NCBI GenBank assembly: GCA_030141605.1
Contig: JAQGDQ010001233.1
Coordinates: 1 to 53,383 of the forward strand
Origin: Tubiluchus corallicola
Lineage: Eukaryota; Priapulida; Priapulimorpha; Priapulimorphida; Tubiluchidae
DNA length: 53,383 nucleotides
Direction of reading: 5' to 3'
Numbering within the stretch: position 1 is the stretch's first letter; every line of letters begins with the position of its first letter. The notes under the pieces are model-generated. The model was not told the DNA's origin, searched no databases, and saw nothing but the letters and a program-made list of their open reading frames with translations. Made by a program: the position numbers and the translations under genes. Below are positions 17,040 to 27,860 of this stretch, one piece after another.

Positions 17040-18039
17040 AAAATGAAAACAAACAAAAAACCCTTTTGACGTGAGTACGATTTGCTCATATAATTGTTCC
17101 CGCAAACACATTAAACAAATGACAACCATTCTTAGATTTTTAAGAATAATATAAGAATATATAATATAAGAATAAGCTTAGTTGTCTTAACTGTAATGAT
17201 AGGCATTGCACGGCCGAGTAATTTAATATTCTATTTATGCTCTTTCACAATGTCAAATTAGAGATAGGTTACGTATAAGCAAGAATTTTTTATGTAAACT
17301 GTACGGAATGAGAGATTGTAGAATTTAATTATTTTTGCCGTTTCTGCTTGCTTTATTTAAAAAAGCAAATTTTTGTTTTAATAATTTGCTCGATAGGCTC
17401 ATATAAGGACACGTCCAGTTTGTCACGTCACGTGGTGGCATTAAAATAATATAAAAATGTGAGAATTAGCATTCAATTTTACCTATAGCTGTGCAGGTGT
17501 CTCCTGTGGGTGTATTTAACAAACTGAATTACTTTAATTTAATAAGGACAGACAAGGACAGACATGGGTTTTAACTAATATTCACCAATACAATTCAGAA
17601 ATTGCTTGCGAAATTTTGTACTCTATAGAGTTAAGTGCTTCGAATTTAAGATTATGTAAAGAATAAAAACTTTAAAAATAAATTTCAAAGCAAAATACCA
17701 AGTTATGTTATTGTCAAGCGGCAAAAGCTGTTATTAAATAGCACATCTATGGTTTGGAAGAGCTCGTCATAGTGCCAGGTTACTGAAAAAACTACACTCT
17801 GGTAAACCTAACTTGATGCGCTTAGGATCTGTTACTTGTTAAAGTAGTTGGTTTTTTCCTCATTAGATGGCAGCATAGTATAATGGATTTGTTATACAAG
17901 AGTAAACATCGTACAGCAAATAAGAGCAATGTCAGTGAGCAGACGATTCAGAACTGTTTTAGTCACGCACAACAACAGATTTTCAACTTTTTTATAAATA
18001 CGAGAACTTTGTGGGCCAACTTCTTCACGAGAAAATGAA
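17040..18039. other. Intergenic, repeat scraps only
   Basis: AT-rich. A ~100 bp piece at 17165-17270 repeats the TAAGCTTAGTTGTCTTAACT unit. Otherwise no gene, RNA or clear element. Confidence 0.5.
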
Positions 18040-18420
18040 GCAACTTTGCTTTATTGTGAATGCTACATATGCAAGTTCACGATCTGTACGGAAAGTTTGA
18101 GTATTGATTGTACTGTGCAAACAATTTTGTAAAATATAGGTGCGCTAATATAAGAATAAGCTTAGTTGTCTTAGCTGTAATGATAGCATTGTACGGCGGA
18201 GTAATTTATGTACTATTTATGCCCTTTCACAATGTCAAATTAGAGATTGTAATTAGAGAACTGTGTAATTTGTTTGAATTAGTAGCACTTTATCCATTAT
18301 AATGTCGTAATTAGTGTAATGTTCAGTTTTGTTGCAGACACTACTTCCTATACTTAACAGTTTTTACAAAAATTTAATAACTAATATAACAGGTATATAA
18401 AATTTTTGTTTTTTACATTT
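18040..18420 (+). repeat. Dispersed repeat copy, truncated
   Basis: Direct repeat of about 16257-16640. It stops abruptly at 18420, where the GPCR 3' relic begins. The small frame at 18108-18302 lies wholly inside this repeat and is not a gene. Confidence 0.75.
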
Positions 18421-18655
18421 ATACGCAGCAACAAACAGCAAATTTAGAACAGCATTTAAGAAGATTCTTACATGCCGGTAAAAATAATTACAAAGTACGT
18501 TGTTGTCTCAGTTCTGCTTGAATGATCAAAGTGTTTCTGTAACTTGTGGTTGACTAAGTGTCACCTGGCCAGGTACTAATCAGAATGATATCTACAGGAA
18601 AGATTTTGGAATTACGTGAACCAAACTGTGCAACTGTAAAACTCAAAAGATTTAA
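18421..18655 (+). pseudogene. 3' relic of a cluster GPCR with its 3' flank
   Basis: The first 60 bases encode IYAATNSKFRTAFKKIL and TCR then stop (18479-18481). This is the end of TM7 and helix 8 of the receptor family, nearly identical to the end of the gene at 20852-21709. The following ~170 bases match that gene's 3' flank (TTACAAAGTACGTTGTTGTC and CACCTGGCCAGGTAC). The rest of the gene was replaced at 18420 by the dispersed repeat. It shows an earlier, now lost, member of the tandem array. Confidence 0.85.
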
Positions 18656-19034
18656 TATTGTATTATCACCATAAACGTAGTTTTTACAATCAAATAACAG
18701 TTAGCTTTAGATTCTTTGTTTAGATGAACATTATTTGCGCCATTTTGTGAGTGTAATAATTATTGCCTTCAAAATTTAGGGCTATTCATCACAGCAAACA
18801 TTGCAACATGCTACTCTCTATTATATATACGTAATTAAATGAAGGCTTTTAGGAATGTACACAAGACGTATTGTTTGTGATTGACGCCATACTAACAACA
18901 GTCTGGGCGTTCTAAAATACTAATGGGATAATGGGATGTGCAGGCTTCTGTGTTAAAAAGCAGAATTGTATTTCTCCAGTGAACAAACATGTCACCGTAA
19001 CGTTGGTGATCATGTGAAATGGTAACATATAAAA
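18656..19034 (+). promoter_or_regulatory. Duplicated 5' flank of receptor genes
   Basis: Nearly the same sequence precedes the gene at 25727 (about 25365-25726), including ACAATCAAATAACAGTTAGC, GCGCCATTTTGTGAGTGTAA and TTCTGTGTTAAAAAGCAGAA. It probably contains the promoter and 5' UTR of both genes. I cannot mark a TATA box or start site with confidence. Confidence 0.45.
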
Positions 19035-19910
19035 ATGCTACGTGACAATTACACTACAGTGGAAAACACAACTGGCACCCTGCATCTACACGAAAATTGG
19101 TCTACATTGGTGATTGTGATAATTTTAGTGTGGTTGGCTGTCGTTGTAGTCATTATAGTTGCTGGAAACTTGCTAGTTCTAATTGCAGTTTACAAATATG
19201 AGCAGTTGCAAACAAGAACGAATGCACTGATCGTATCACTAGCTGTAACAGATCTGCTATTTGGATTGGTACCACTACCAGTTGAAATCATTGGTCTAGT
19301 ATACGCTGAACATTTTGGCACTTTGTATTACTCTTTTGAACTTCTTGTAATATTTGTGGTTCAGAACAGCAGTATATTACACTTGTGTTTAATTGCAGGT
19401 GAGAGATACGTAGCAGTTTTGCATCCTTTCAAATACAACACATACTTTACAAAGAGAACATTAAGTACGATATTATCTGTTATGTGGTTTTTTGCCATTA
19501 TTTTAGCATACATAGAAACATTAGGTTTAATTATAACTGCTACCATAACTATAACAATTTATCTACCTATGATAGTTGTGGTTTCACTGTATGCATTAAT
19601 ATGGCGAGCAGCAAGAAAGCAAATATTGAAAATTCACGACCAAAACCAACAAACTAGTACAAAAGTGATAGAAATGAAGGCAACGAAAACTTTGGCCATC
19701 GTCACTGTTGCATTTTTCGTTTGCTGGGGTCCATACTCAATCTTGGCGATAAAGTTTGCACATTGTCCATTGTGTGTGTCAGAGGTATCCTTCCAAATAG
19801 TAGCGCAGACTACTTACTGGAATTGCGCAGTTAACCCCATCATATATGCGGCAACAAATGGTAAATTTAGATCAGCATTCAAGGAGATTCTTAAATGTCA
19901 ACAAAGATAA
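19035..19910 (+). CDS. Intronless class A GPCR, cluster member 1
   Basis: Predicted plasma-membrane receptor of 291 residues with seven hydrophobic helices. Markers: N45 (1.50), D73 (2.50), E-R-Y at 123-125, W151 (4.50), P178 (5.50), Y186 (5.58), C-W-G-P at 230-233, N-P-x-x-Y at 267-271, and a helix-8 Cys near the end. N-glycosylation sequons lie at N5, N11 and N21. Only 27 residues separate W151 from P178, so extracellular loop 2 is almost absent, and position 3.25 is Tyr, so the usual TM3-ECL2 disulfide cannot form. ECL3 has C-P-L-C (244-247), as in adenosine receptors. The best broad placement is MECA-like (melanocortin/cannabinoid/adenosine-type); the ligand is unknown. The adenosine-contacting Asn at 6.55 is Ala here. 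The start is the first ATG with a sensible N-terminus. The upstream 380 bp are duplicated before the gene at 25727. Confidence 0.92.
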   Translation: MLRDNYTTVENTTGTLHLHENWSTLVIVIILVWLAVVVVIIVAGNLLVLIAVYKYEQLQTRTNALIVSLAVTDLLFGLVPLPVEIIGLVYAEHFGTLYYSFELLVIFVVQNSSILHLCLIAGERYVAVLHPFKYNTYFTKRTLSTILSVMWFFAIILAYIETLGLIITATITITIYLPMIVVVSLYALIWRAARKQILKIHDQNQQTSTKVIEMKATKTLAIVTVAFFVCWGPYSILAIKFAHCPLCVSEVSFQIVAQTTYWNCAVNPIIYAATNGKFRSAFKEILKCQQR

Positions 19911-20851
19911 AGAATCAACAGACTGTGTTGCTTTTGAACAACGTGATTCTGTAACAGACAAAGTTTTATACACTGTGTCTACCTAATCGTGAAAAAGTTG
20001 CATGGAGCTGTTAAATTATCTTGATTTAAAGAAAAAGACTCACAGCAAATGATTTCATAGTTTTTCAAAAATACTGGCTATATAACACTTGCTTTGTCGA
20101 CGAACAGCCAATGACTTGTGCTAAAGTGAGTACTGCTGGCTGAAGCAGGTTTGCAAAATGGCGTAGCCTAATAATTTACGTTGCTAACAGTTTGCAGGAA
20201 CAACTGTCCTGTAGTTCTGGTTTAAACGGTTAATCTAGCAAACTTTATTGCACATGCTTATCGATGACTAAAGAAAACCAATAGCAGAATCCAATCTTTT
20301 CATGTGCAAATTGTAGTTGATCAAGAGCCATGGAATGAGGATATCTCAACGCTTACTATAGCAGCTTTCTGTTCCTATTTCAAATATAAGTGGCACTTTC
20401 ATAAACCAAATATGCATTATAATGACAATTATATTTTGTCTCTTGATCTGTTGAATTTGTTCCACAATTGCCACTAGACCTGGTATGTGAGCTAGAAGAC
20501 AAACAATGGATAAAGAGCTTATTGTTCATAGTGACTATGTGGCTATAGTGATCCACAGTGACTATCATGTTGTCTCCTATTTCCCAACACCATGTTGGCA
20601 AATATGGCAAATTGCTGTTACCAATTATGAACAGCTTTATAATAGAAATAATTGCTAATGAAAACTATTCGCAAAGACAGCTGCTAGGAATGGGTATAAT
20701 ATGAAATGCATACTTATGTGGCAACAAGCAGAGATGTGATATTGTAGACCAGATGTGCAGACTTTCTGATGCGTTGCGTCTAATATTTGCATTTCTCAAC
20801 TTAATTAAAAAAGTAATGGTTAGTGTTACTGTTTAATGACAGCACCTGACA
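19911..20851. other. Intergenic between receptors 1 and 2
   Basis: No gene. The part around 20270-20460 (AGCAGAATCCA, GGAATGAGGATATCTC and CAGCTTTCTGTTCC) resembles 29030-29200, and more weakly 25080-25180, so it is a diverged copy of a flank module duplicated with the receptors. Confidence 0.5.
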
Positions 20852-21709
20852 ATGCCATCTGAAAATGATACTATGATAGGAAACATAACTGACGAAGTGA
20901 ATTACGAGGAAGATTGGTTTATACTAACTGTTGCAGCATTCTTAGCATGGCTGATCGTCATTACAGTTGTTGGAAACTTGCTAGTTTTAATTGCAGTTTA
21001 CAAGTACGAGCAGTTGCAAACAAGAACGAATGCACTGATCGTATCACTGGCTGTAACAGATCTGCTATTTGGACTGATATCACTGCCAATTGAATTTGTC
21101 ACTGTAATATATGTTAGACGTGTTAACGTTCTAGGTGGAAGCCTTAAAAATTTTGTTGCAATAGTTGCTGTAGACTGCAGCATACTGCACTTATGCTTAA
21201 TTGCTGTTGAGAGATATGTAGCCATTTTGCATCCCTACAAATACAACATTTATTTTACAAAGAGAACATTGAGAATGCTATTACCCATTACATGGCTCTT
21301 GGGCATTATTTCAGCGTGCATAGAAATAATAGACGACACCACGATTGTTTCCTGTATTTTTACCTGTTTACATGTAACAATTATAGTCTCACTGTATGCA
21401 GTAATATGGCGGGCAGCAAGAATGCAAATCTTGCAAATTCGTGATCAAAACCAACAAACTGGAACAAGAGTGATGGACATGAAAGCAACAAAAACTTTAA
21501 CTATAATCACTGTTGCATTTTTCGTTTGTTGGGTTCCAATCTTAATCGTGACAGCAACCTACATAAGCTGTCCATTGTGCATGTCAGATATCGCTGTAAA
21601 AATAGCAGTGTGCGTGAGTTTTTCAAACAGTGCAGTCAACCCTTTCATATACGCAGCAACAAACAGCAAATTTAGAACAGCATTCAAGAAGATGCTTACA
21701 TGCAGGTAA
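20852..21709 (+). CDS. Intronless class A GPCR, cluster member 2
   Basis: A 285-residue receptor of the same family. The N-terminus has the sequons NDT and NIT. TM1 carries G-N-L-L-V, TM2 SLAVTDLLFG, TM3 ends in E-R-Y, ICL2 has HPYKY, TM6 has C-W-V-P, and TM7 N-P-F-I-Y. ECL2 is nearly missing: the residue aligned to Pro 5.50 comes 26 after W4.50 and is His. TM3 position 3.25 is Gly. ECL3 keeps C-P-L-C. TM3 has an Asp-Cys pair (3.37-3.38) where member 1 has Asn-Ser. Its C-terminus and 3' flank are nearly identical to the relic at 18421 and to the gene at 36198, pointing to recent duplication or conversion. Ligand unknown. Confidence 0.92.
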   Translation: MPSENDTMIGNITDEVNYEEDWFILTVAAFLAWLIVITVVGNLLVLIAVYKYEQLQTRTNALIVSLAVTDLLFGLISLPIEFVTVIYVRRVNVLGGSLKNFVAIVAVDCSILHLCLIAVERYVAILHPYKYNIYFTKRTLRMLLPITWLLGIISACIEIIDDTTIVSCIFTCLHVTIIVSLYAVIWRAARMQILQIRDQNQQTGTRVMDMKATKTLTIITVAFFVCWVPILIVTATYISCPLCMSDIAVKIAVCVSFSNSAVNPFIYAATNSKFRTAFKKMLTCR

Positions 21710-22050
21710 AAATAATTACAAAGTACGTTGTTGTCTCAGTTCTGCTTGAATGATCAAAGTGTTTCTGTAACTTATGATTGATAAACTGTCACCTGGCCAG
21801 GTACGACTAATCAGAATGATATCTACAGGAAAGATTTTGGAATTATGAAAACCAAACTGTGCAACTGTAAAACTCAAAAGACAAGAAACCAGAACTAAAG
21901 AAAGTTTGAATTTCTAATTATGTATAATGGAATCAGCACAGTTTCCTTCAACATTCACTGTAAATGTATTGGTAAAGTATTGAAACAAGTTGTCCTTTAT
22001 TATCTGCTATTTGTTGTATAATTTTATTGTGATTCTGAGTAGCAATAGCA
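21710..22050 (+). repeat. Shared 3' flank module of receptor genes
   Basis: The non-coding sequence after the stop recurs after other copies: 18482-18655, 37089-37235, 35437-35640 and 29885-29943. Shared pieces include TGAATGATCAAAGTGTTTCT, CACCTGGCCAGGTAC, AACTCAAAAGACAAG and CTTTATTATCTGCTATTTG. It most likely holds the 3' UTR, and it shows that gene plus flank were copied together. Confidence 0.7.
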
Positions 22051-23100
22051 AGTAGCTGGTAGAGTCAACACAGGAGATTCTATCAGCATGTTATAAAGAC
22101 TGCATATATTAATTCACTTATGAGAAAAAGCCACCAGTGCTGTATATTATAACTCACATAAATTGTTAATAAAATTATTGTGCCTTTCTAGTTTGGTCTG
22201 ACATTTATTCGTAATTACGTGACTTAAATGTATATTTATTATGTACTATTATAACAGCAAAAACCACAACAACAAAAGACAACAAATTTTTGCATAACGT
22301 TCCCTCAACTCAAAAATACGAAAACTTTATATGACTAATACACACTGGGATCACCATCCAGCAAAATTAGATAATGCTATTCTTCTGTTTTTACTTCTGT
22401 CAAATGAGTCAGGTGGACGCGCTTAGGACAGTTTGGCCTTGAACTAAGTGAAAAATAAAATACAGTTTTATTGTTACTAGATGAAAAGTGATAAACCAGC
22501 TCAGGACAGATGAAATGACTAGTAATAGTCAGTTTTCTTAGACTTTACAAAACGTTACAACTAAACACATATGTTTACTAATAATGCCACAATATGCAGA
22601 GAAAAACTAACAGAATGATCACTTATTTGCGTCAAATCATTTTGTGTCAAAATCAGTCAGTGTAATAAACTGTCACAAACAAAATTACAATACATACAGA
22701 AGGTTTAAAAAGGAAAAAAAATAAATTGCTTCTGGTTGTGACACGTATACAGAAAGAACAAAGTATCTTATAGGCTGAACAAATGACAATTATAATGAAT
22801 GGATGGCGCATGCGCAGAACTAACAGCTAGATAAAGTACATTTAAGTTGGATAAATATTGGAGTAAACAGAACATCAACACGTCTAAATAAAAAACCTAG
22901 CATTAATGCATTGCTTTGTTAATGGTGTAACATTACAATGTTAATGACAAGTAGCTGATGCCATTCGTCAAACAAATGAAGGAAGCCCGGTGACAATAAT
23001 GATTAGCATTACTATTAGCACAGCTTGCACATATAAAGAGCAATCATGGAACAGGATCCATATGTAGTTGTTACACGTAAAGCTGAGGTGTTAGAAAAAC
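22051..23100. other. Intergenic, no gene seen
   Basis: AT-rich. A GCGCATGCGCA palindrome at about 22806-22816 resembles an NRF-1-type site but lies near no recognisable gene start. Nothing else was recognised. Confidence 0.4.
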
Positions 23101-23181
23101 TATTCATATGTTCAATAAAGGAACATTAAGTATTTGGGTTCATATCTTTAGCGTAATACGCAAGTGCTATATCATGTGCCG

Positions 23182-23855
23182 TCAGTAGAATCTGTACAGT
23201 TGCAACTTTCTTAGTTTTTGTTCATAGTTTAGGCTGTTGAGTTCTGTTGCACGCTCTTGTAATGTCTCGTGTAGATTCGTGTATTTAATAAACTGAGGAT
23301 TCCAGACTTGTTTGTGGTATTCCAGATGTTGACATAACAGTTTCAAGTAGTGTAAAAATATAACTCTTGTGCTGGCACAAACGTTTTGGCTGTCAGGCCT
23401 AAGATCTGGCCTCCTTTTCTTGTTTTTTCTCACAATGTGATTACACAAGTTCTGTGTACTATCGGATAAAACTCGTAAATTTCCGTTTCTACATTCAACA
23501 GAAGATCAAGGTTAAATGTACACCAAGCCAAACAACTACTTCCGTCAACATGAAGAGATTTACATTTGGAATCTTGAGCCTTAAACTTCATTAACATGTC
23601 AAGGTCTTGCTGAAGTCATTGGTTCTAAAGATCGTCCAGTACGGATCGCGTCAATTTCACATCATCAATAAACATCAATATCTTCGAGACTAGTTTATGG
23701 TCGATATCGTCTATGTACAGTAAAAAGAACAAAGGCCCCAAAACACTTCCTTGTGGAACCCCAGATACAGGCGAAGCCTCACAATGGATCTCAGCACCCT
23801 GGGTACGATCACTGTGCTTGAGAAAATGTAAAATACATTTACAAATGAGAAACAT
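23182..23855 (-). pseudogene. CR1/L2-like LINE RT relic, upstream of receptor 3
   Basis: In minus orientation the 5' part reads SGVPQGSVLGPL, then FLLYIDDI and F-I-D-D (the catalytic YADD/FADD box, changed to FIDD). The 3' part reads HLEYHKQVWNP and LNYEQKLRKLQL, the conserved C-terminus of CR1/L2-type LINE RTs. The middle is out of frame and the 5' end is missing. It starts only 70 bp upstream of the next receptor's ATG, on the opposite strand, so it may have displaced that gene's original upstream region. Confidence 0.8.
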
Positions 23856-23924
23856 TTGTTGCAGAAAAAAATATTGAATGTCTTCAACAAAAATGCACTT
23901 TAAAATGCACGACTATAGTTCCTA

Positions 23925-24785
23925 ATGCCTGACGCTAATGATAATAATACAACACACAATTTTACCAGCGAGTTATGGAATAACAACTCGTTGCCCAGCA
24001 TAATAATCCTAGTAATCTTGCATCTACTATTAATAATAATTATAATCATTGGTAATTCGTTAGTTTTGATAGCAGTTTATAAGCATGAACAACTGCAGAC
24101 AAAAGTTAATGCTCTCGTTGTGTCCTTAGCTACCACTGACCTGTTAATTGGACTGGTAACATTGCCTTCAAAAATCCCCACCATCTTGTACACAACACAA
24201 CTTTCTCCAGTGTATTATACTGTCAGAAAAGTCATAGCCATCGTGACTATAGACTGTGGCGTAGTACATTTATGTGTCATAACTGCAGAGAGGTATTTTG
24301 CTGTTATGCATCCTTTTAAATACAGCATTTACTTCACAAAGACAACATTGGCTGTTGTATTATGGGTAACTTCATTCCTCCTAGCAAGTCTGGACATTTA
24401 TCGGCTACGACTCGTTTCAGCTGTTGTAACGAAATGCTTGCCAATGCTGCTCATGATTCTTGTGTATGCACTCATCTGGAGGATTGCAAGAAGGCAGGTT
24501 TTGCAAATTCACCAGCAAGACCAGCAGATGGGCATTAAAGTGACAGAAATGAAAGCGACGAAAATGTTCATCATCGTGACTGTTGCGTTTGTTGTTTGCT
24601 TTGCACCGTTTACAGTGTTTTCCATAATCAACCCCAGATGCAATTTCTGCATTTCAAGAACTGCAATGCGATATATAATGCTATTTGGATATTGCAACAG
24701 TGGAATCAACCCCATCATATATGCGGCATCAAATAAGAGATTTAAAACAGCATTTAGGAAAATAATCAGATGCGGAGACAATTAA
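23925..24785 (+). CDS. Intronless class A GPCR, divergent cluster member 3
   Basis: A 286-residue receptor, the most divergent of the cluster. It keeps G-N-S-L-V in TM1, TDLLIG in TM2, E-R-Y, HPFKY, a Pro at 5.50, a Tyr at 5.58 and N-P-I-I-Y. Unusual residues: Trp 4.50 is Ser, and the TM6 toggle Trp is Phe (C-F-A-P). ECL2 is even shorter, with 23 residues between positions 4.50 and 5.50. Position 3.25 is Tyr. ECL3 retains a Cys pair (C-N-F-C). The N-terminus has several sequons (NTT, NFT, NNS). The conserved ECL3 pair and the MKATK stretch before TM6 show common descent. The frame is clean, so I think it is functional, possibly with altered activation. Its upstream flank is occupied by a LINE relic. 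Confidence 0.9.
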   Translation: MPDANDNNTTHNFTSELWNNNSLPSIIILVILHLLLIIIIIIGNSLVLIAVYKHEQLQTKVNALVVSLATTDLLIGLVTLPSKIPTILYTTQLSPVYYTVRKVIAIVTIDCGVVHLCVITAERYFAVMHPFKYSIYFTKTTLAVVLWVTSFLLASLDIYRLRLVSAVVTKCLPMLLMILVYALIWRIARRQVLQIHQQDQQMGIKVTEMKATKMFIIVTVAFVVCFAPFTVFSIINPRCNFCISRTAMRYIMLFGYCNSGINPIIYAASNKRFKTAFRKIIRCGDN

Positions 24786-25364
24786 ACAACAATGTACTTG
24801 GTCTTGAAACATTTTTTACTCCAGTTCAACATAATCCAAGATGTCTACTATGTCACCATCTTAACTAATCAACAATAAATTTTGTGCAGCTCTGCAAATA
24901 GCGCATTTCTGTAGATGTTTGGAACAGATGGAAAACAGCTCTATACAGTCGAGAAGCGAACTCTCCTGAAATCTTGTCTGCCTGGTTGTCATCCTTGTAG
25001 GATGTTAATACAAAAAGTTGGTAGCACCATACAGCAATACTGGATTCAACTTTATTTACTAACTTCCCGAATTCGTTTGAAACTGTTTTTTCTTTAAAAA
25101 TAAGATTAAAAACAATAGCAGCCTTTTGTGTGAAAATTGTAGTTGATTATAGTCATGGAATATTAATATTCTAGTGTTGATTGTAATAAATCTTTTCTTC
25201 CCATCTATGCACTACATCAAGTGTATGCAGCACCTTTATAAAACCGCTATGTGCTAATACTGCGGGCATTTTTGTCTTTGCAAAATCGTTTGTCCACCTT
25301 GAGAATTTGCAATGCATCAGTTTCCGGACAAGATATGAGGTTCACAAGACAAAAAGCTTACATT
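24786..25364. other. Intergenic between receptors 3 and 4
   Basis: No gene. 25080-25180 weakly resembles the upstream module at 20270-20380. Short frames at 24915 and 25251 show no family resemblance. Confidence 0.4.
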
Positions 25365-25726
25365 GTAATAATATTGTATTATCACCACAAACGTAGTTTT
25401 TACAATCAAATAACAGTTAGCTTTAGATTCTTTGTTTAGATGGACATTATTTGCGCCATTTTGTGAGTGTAATAATTTAGGACTATTTATCGCAGCAAAC
25501 ATTGCAATATGCTACTCTCTATTATATATACGCAATTAAATGAAGGCTTTTAGGAATGTACACAAGATGTGTTGTTTGTAATGATGCCATACTAACAAAA
25601 GTCTGGGCGTGCTAAAATACTAATGAGATGTGCAGGCTTCTGTGTTAAAAAGCAGAATTGTATTTCTTGAGTGAACAAACATGTCAGAGTAACGTTGGTG
25701 TTCATGTGAAATGGTAACATATAACA

Positions 25727-26596
25727 ATGCTACGTGACAATTACACTACAGTGGAAAACACAACTGGCACCCTGCATCTACACGAAAATTGGTCTACATT
25801 GGTGGTTGTAATAATTTTTGTGTGGTTGGCTGTTATTATAGTCATTATAGTTGCTGGAAACTTGCTAGTTTTAATTGCAGTTTACAAGTATGAGCAGTTG
25901 CAAACAAGAACGAATGCACTGATCGTATCACTAGCTGTAACAGATCTGCTATTTGGACTGGTACCACTACCAGTTGAAATCATTGGTCTAGTATACGCTG
26001 AACATTTTGGCACTTTGTATTACTCTGTTGAACTTTTTGTAACATTGGTGGTTCTGAACAGCAGTATATTACACTTGTGTTTAATTGCAGGTGAGAGATA
26101 CGTAGCAGTTTTGCACCCTTACAAATACAACACATACTTTACAAAGAGAACATTAGGTACCACATTATCTATTACGTGGGTTTTTGCCTTTGTTTTAGCA
26201 TACATGGAAGCAATGAATTTCTCTTTCGTTGCCACCATAACCACAACAATTTATCTACCTATGACAGTAATGGTTTTACTATATGTGTTAATATGGCGAG
26301 CAGCAAGAAAGCAAATTTTGCAAATTCACGAACAAAACCGACAAACTAGTACAAGAGTGATGGAAATGAAAGCAACGAAAACTTTAGCCATCGTCACTCT
26401 TGCGTTTTTCATTTGTTGGGGTCCGTATTCAATCTTGGCAATAAAGTTTTCAAAATGTCCACTGTGCGTGTCAAGTGTGGCTCACTGGGTTGTAGCACGG
26501 ATCAGTTACTGGAACAGTGCTGTTAACCCTTTCATATACGTGGCAACAAATGGCAAATTTAGAGCAGCGTTCAAGAAGATTCTGAGATGCCAGTGA
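25727..26596 (+). CDS. Intronless class A GPCR, cluster member 4
   Basis: A 289-residue paralogue of the gene at 19035. The first ~25 residues are identical and so is the 5' flank. It has E-R-Y, HPYKY, W4.50, P5.50 27 residues later, C-W-G-P and N-P-F-I-Y. ECL3 is C-P-L-C and there is no Cys at 3.25. Divergence from member 1 is concentrated in TM4-TM5 and TM7, parts that line the pocket, while TM1-TM2 are nearly unchanged. This could reflect ligand diversification or partial gene conversion. The last 40 bases of the coding region are the founder unit of the 58-bp array that follows. Confidence 0.92.
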   Translation: MLRDNYTTVENTTGTLHLHENWSTLVVVIIFVWLAVIIVIIVAGNLLVLIAVYKYEQLQTRTNALIVSLAVTDLLFGLVPLPVEIIGLVYAEHFGTLYYSVELFVTLVVLNSSILHLCLIAGERYVAVLHPYKYNTYFTKRTLGTTLSITWVFAFVLAYMEAMNFSFVATITTTIYLPMTVMVLLYVLIWRAARKQILQIHEQNRQTSTRVMEMKATKTLAIVTLAFFICWGPYSILAIKFSKCPLCVSSVAHWVVARISYWNSAVNPFIYVATNGKFRAAFKKILRCQ

Positions 26597-27135
26597 AGGT
26601 AACAACAGAGGTAAATTTAGAGCAGCGTTCAAGAAGATTCTGAGATGCCAGTGAAGGTAACAACAGAGGTAAATTTAGAGCAGCGTTCAAGAAGATTCTG
26701 AGATGCCAGTGAAGGTAACAACAGAGGTGAATTTAGAGCAGCGTTCAAGAAGATTCTGAGATGCCAGTGAAGGTAACAACAGAGGTAAATTTAGAGCAGC
26801 GTTCAAGAAGATTCTGAGATGCCAGTGAAGGTAACAACAGAGTTAAATTTAGAGCAGCGTTCAAGAAGATTCTGAGATGCCAGTGAAGGTAACAACAGAG
26901 TTAAATTTAGAGCAGCGTTCAAGAAGATTCTGAGATGCCAGTGAAGGTAACAACAGAAGTAAATTTAGAGCAGCGTTCAAGGAAGATTCTGAGATGCCAG
27001 TGAAGGTAACAACAGAGTTAAATTTAGAGCAGCGTTCAAGAAGATTCTGAGATGCCAGTGAAGGTAACAACAGAGTTAAATTTAGAGCAGCGTTCAAGAA
27101 GATTCTGAGATGCCAGTGAAGGTAACAACAGAAGT
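26555..27135 (+). repeat. 58-bp tandem array grown from the receptor 4 3' end
   Basis: Ten copies, counting the gene's own end, begin at 26555, 26613, 26671, 26729, 26787, 26845, 26903, 26961, 27020 and 27078. The period is 58 bp, with one 59-bp unit caused by an extra G. Each unit repeats the codons for KFRAAFKKIL and RCQ, the TGA stop and the first 3' UTR bases. Because 58 is not divisible by three and each unit contains a stop, the array is not translated with the gene. Confidence 0.97.
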
Positions 27136-27860
27136 AAATTGTCTTGCATCCAGATAAGGCATAACTGGTTGAGTATTATGATACAAAAGCTCAACAAATC
27201 GAGGTCAAACGTGGCGGAGTGAAATCGACCTAGATGTGCAACTAAAACTCAAACAAGACAGAGCCAGACATCAAGAAAGAACGTCTGAAAATGTGCACCA
27301 CTCTGTAGCCGTGAATCTGCAGAATCAGAAGTCCTTTGTGTTCGGAAGATTTCTCTCTGCTTGCTCTTTAATCTAAGGTTGTACTTATTTAGAATTGGCT
27401 GTAAAACTTGGCTTCGTTATATGCATTTAGTAGGTCAGCCAATCAGAAGTAAACACGTGTTTAGTCTGCTGATTGGAAGCGAAGAAATCGCCACGTCTTT
27501 TACTTTTTCTGTAATATTGAATATAAAATAAAACTTTTTGTGATTACTTCAAAACACTTTGATCATTTATTGTAGCACGTGCAGGTGTAGAAACAAGCTA
27601 CAAATCTCTGTGTTATGTATTGCACACTTTTATTATAGTCAATGTATGTTTTTAAAAAGTGTGCTCATATCTGTAAAAACACATGGTGAACAAGGAAAAG
27701 CATGCGAGGTAATTGCAAAGACAATTATCAGTCCAGGTATTGAGCTCCACGTGAGGTGGACAGTGGTCACAGCCATGGAATAGCCATCGCCATTTTACAT
27801 GCTGCGTTTACATGATCATGAAAAGTTGCAGGCAGCTGGTAGATTACCTTACTTTAGACC
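27136..27860. other. Intergenic, no gene seen
   Basis: AT-rich sequence after the array. The frame at 27559-27783 resembles nothing I know. Confidence 0.4.

Noticed and set aside
18108-18302. 64-residue frame
   Set aside because: Lies fully in the dispersed repeat shared with 16.3 kb and 1.1 kb, where the frame is not kept.
20380-20610. Minus-strand 76-residue frame
   Set aside because: Lies in a duplicated receptor-flank module; the related sequence at 29.1 kb does not keep the frame.
22806-22816. NRF-1-like GCGCATGCGCA site as a promoter
   Set aside because: No gene start is recognisable nearby. A similar site at 52292 is closer to a candidate exon but also unsupported.
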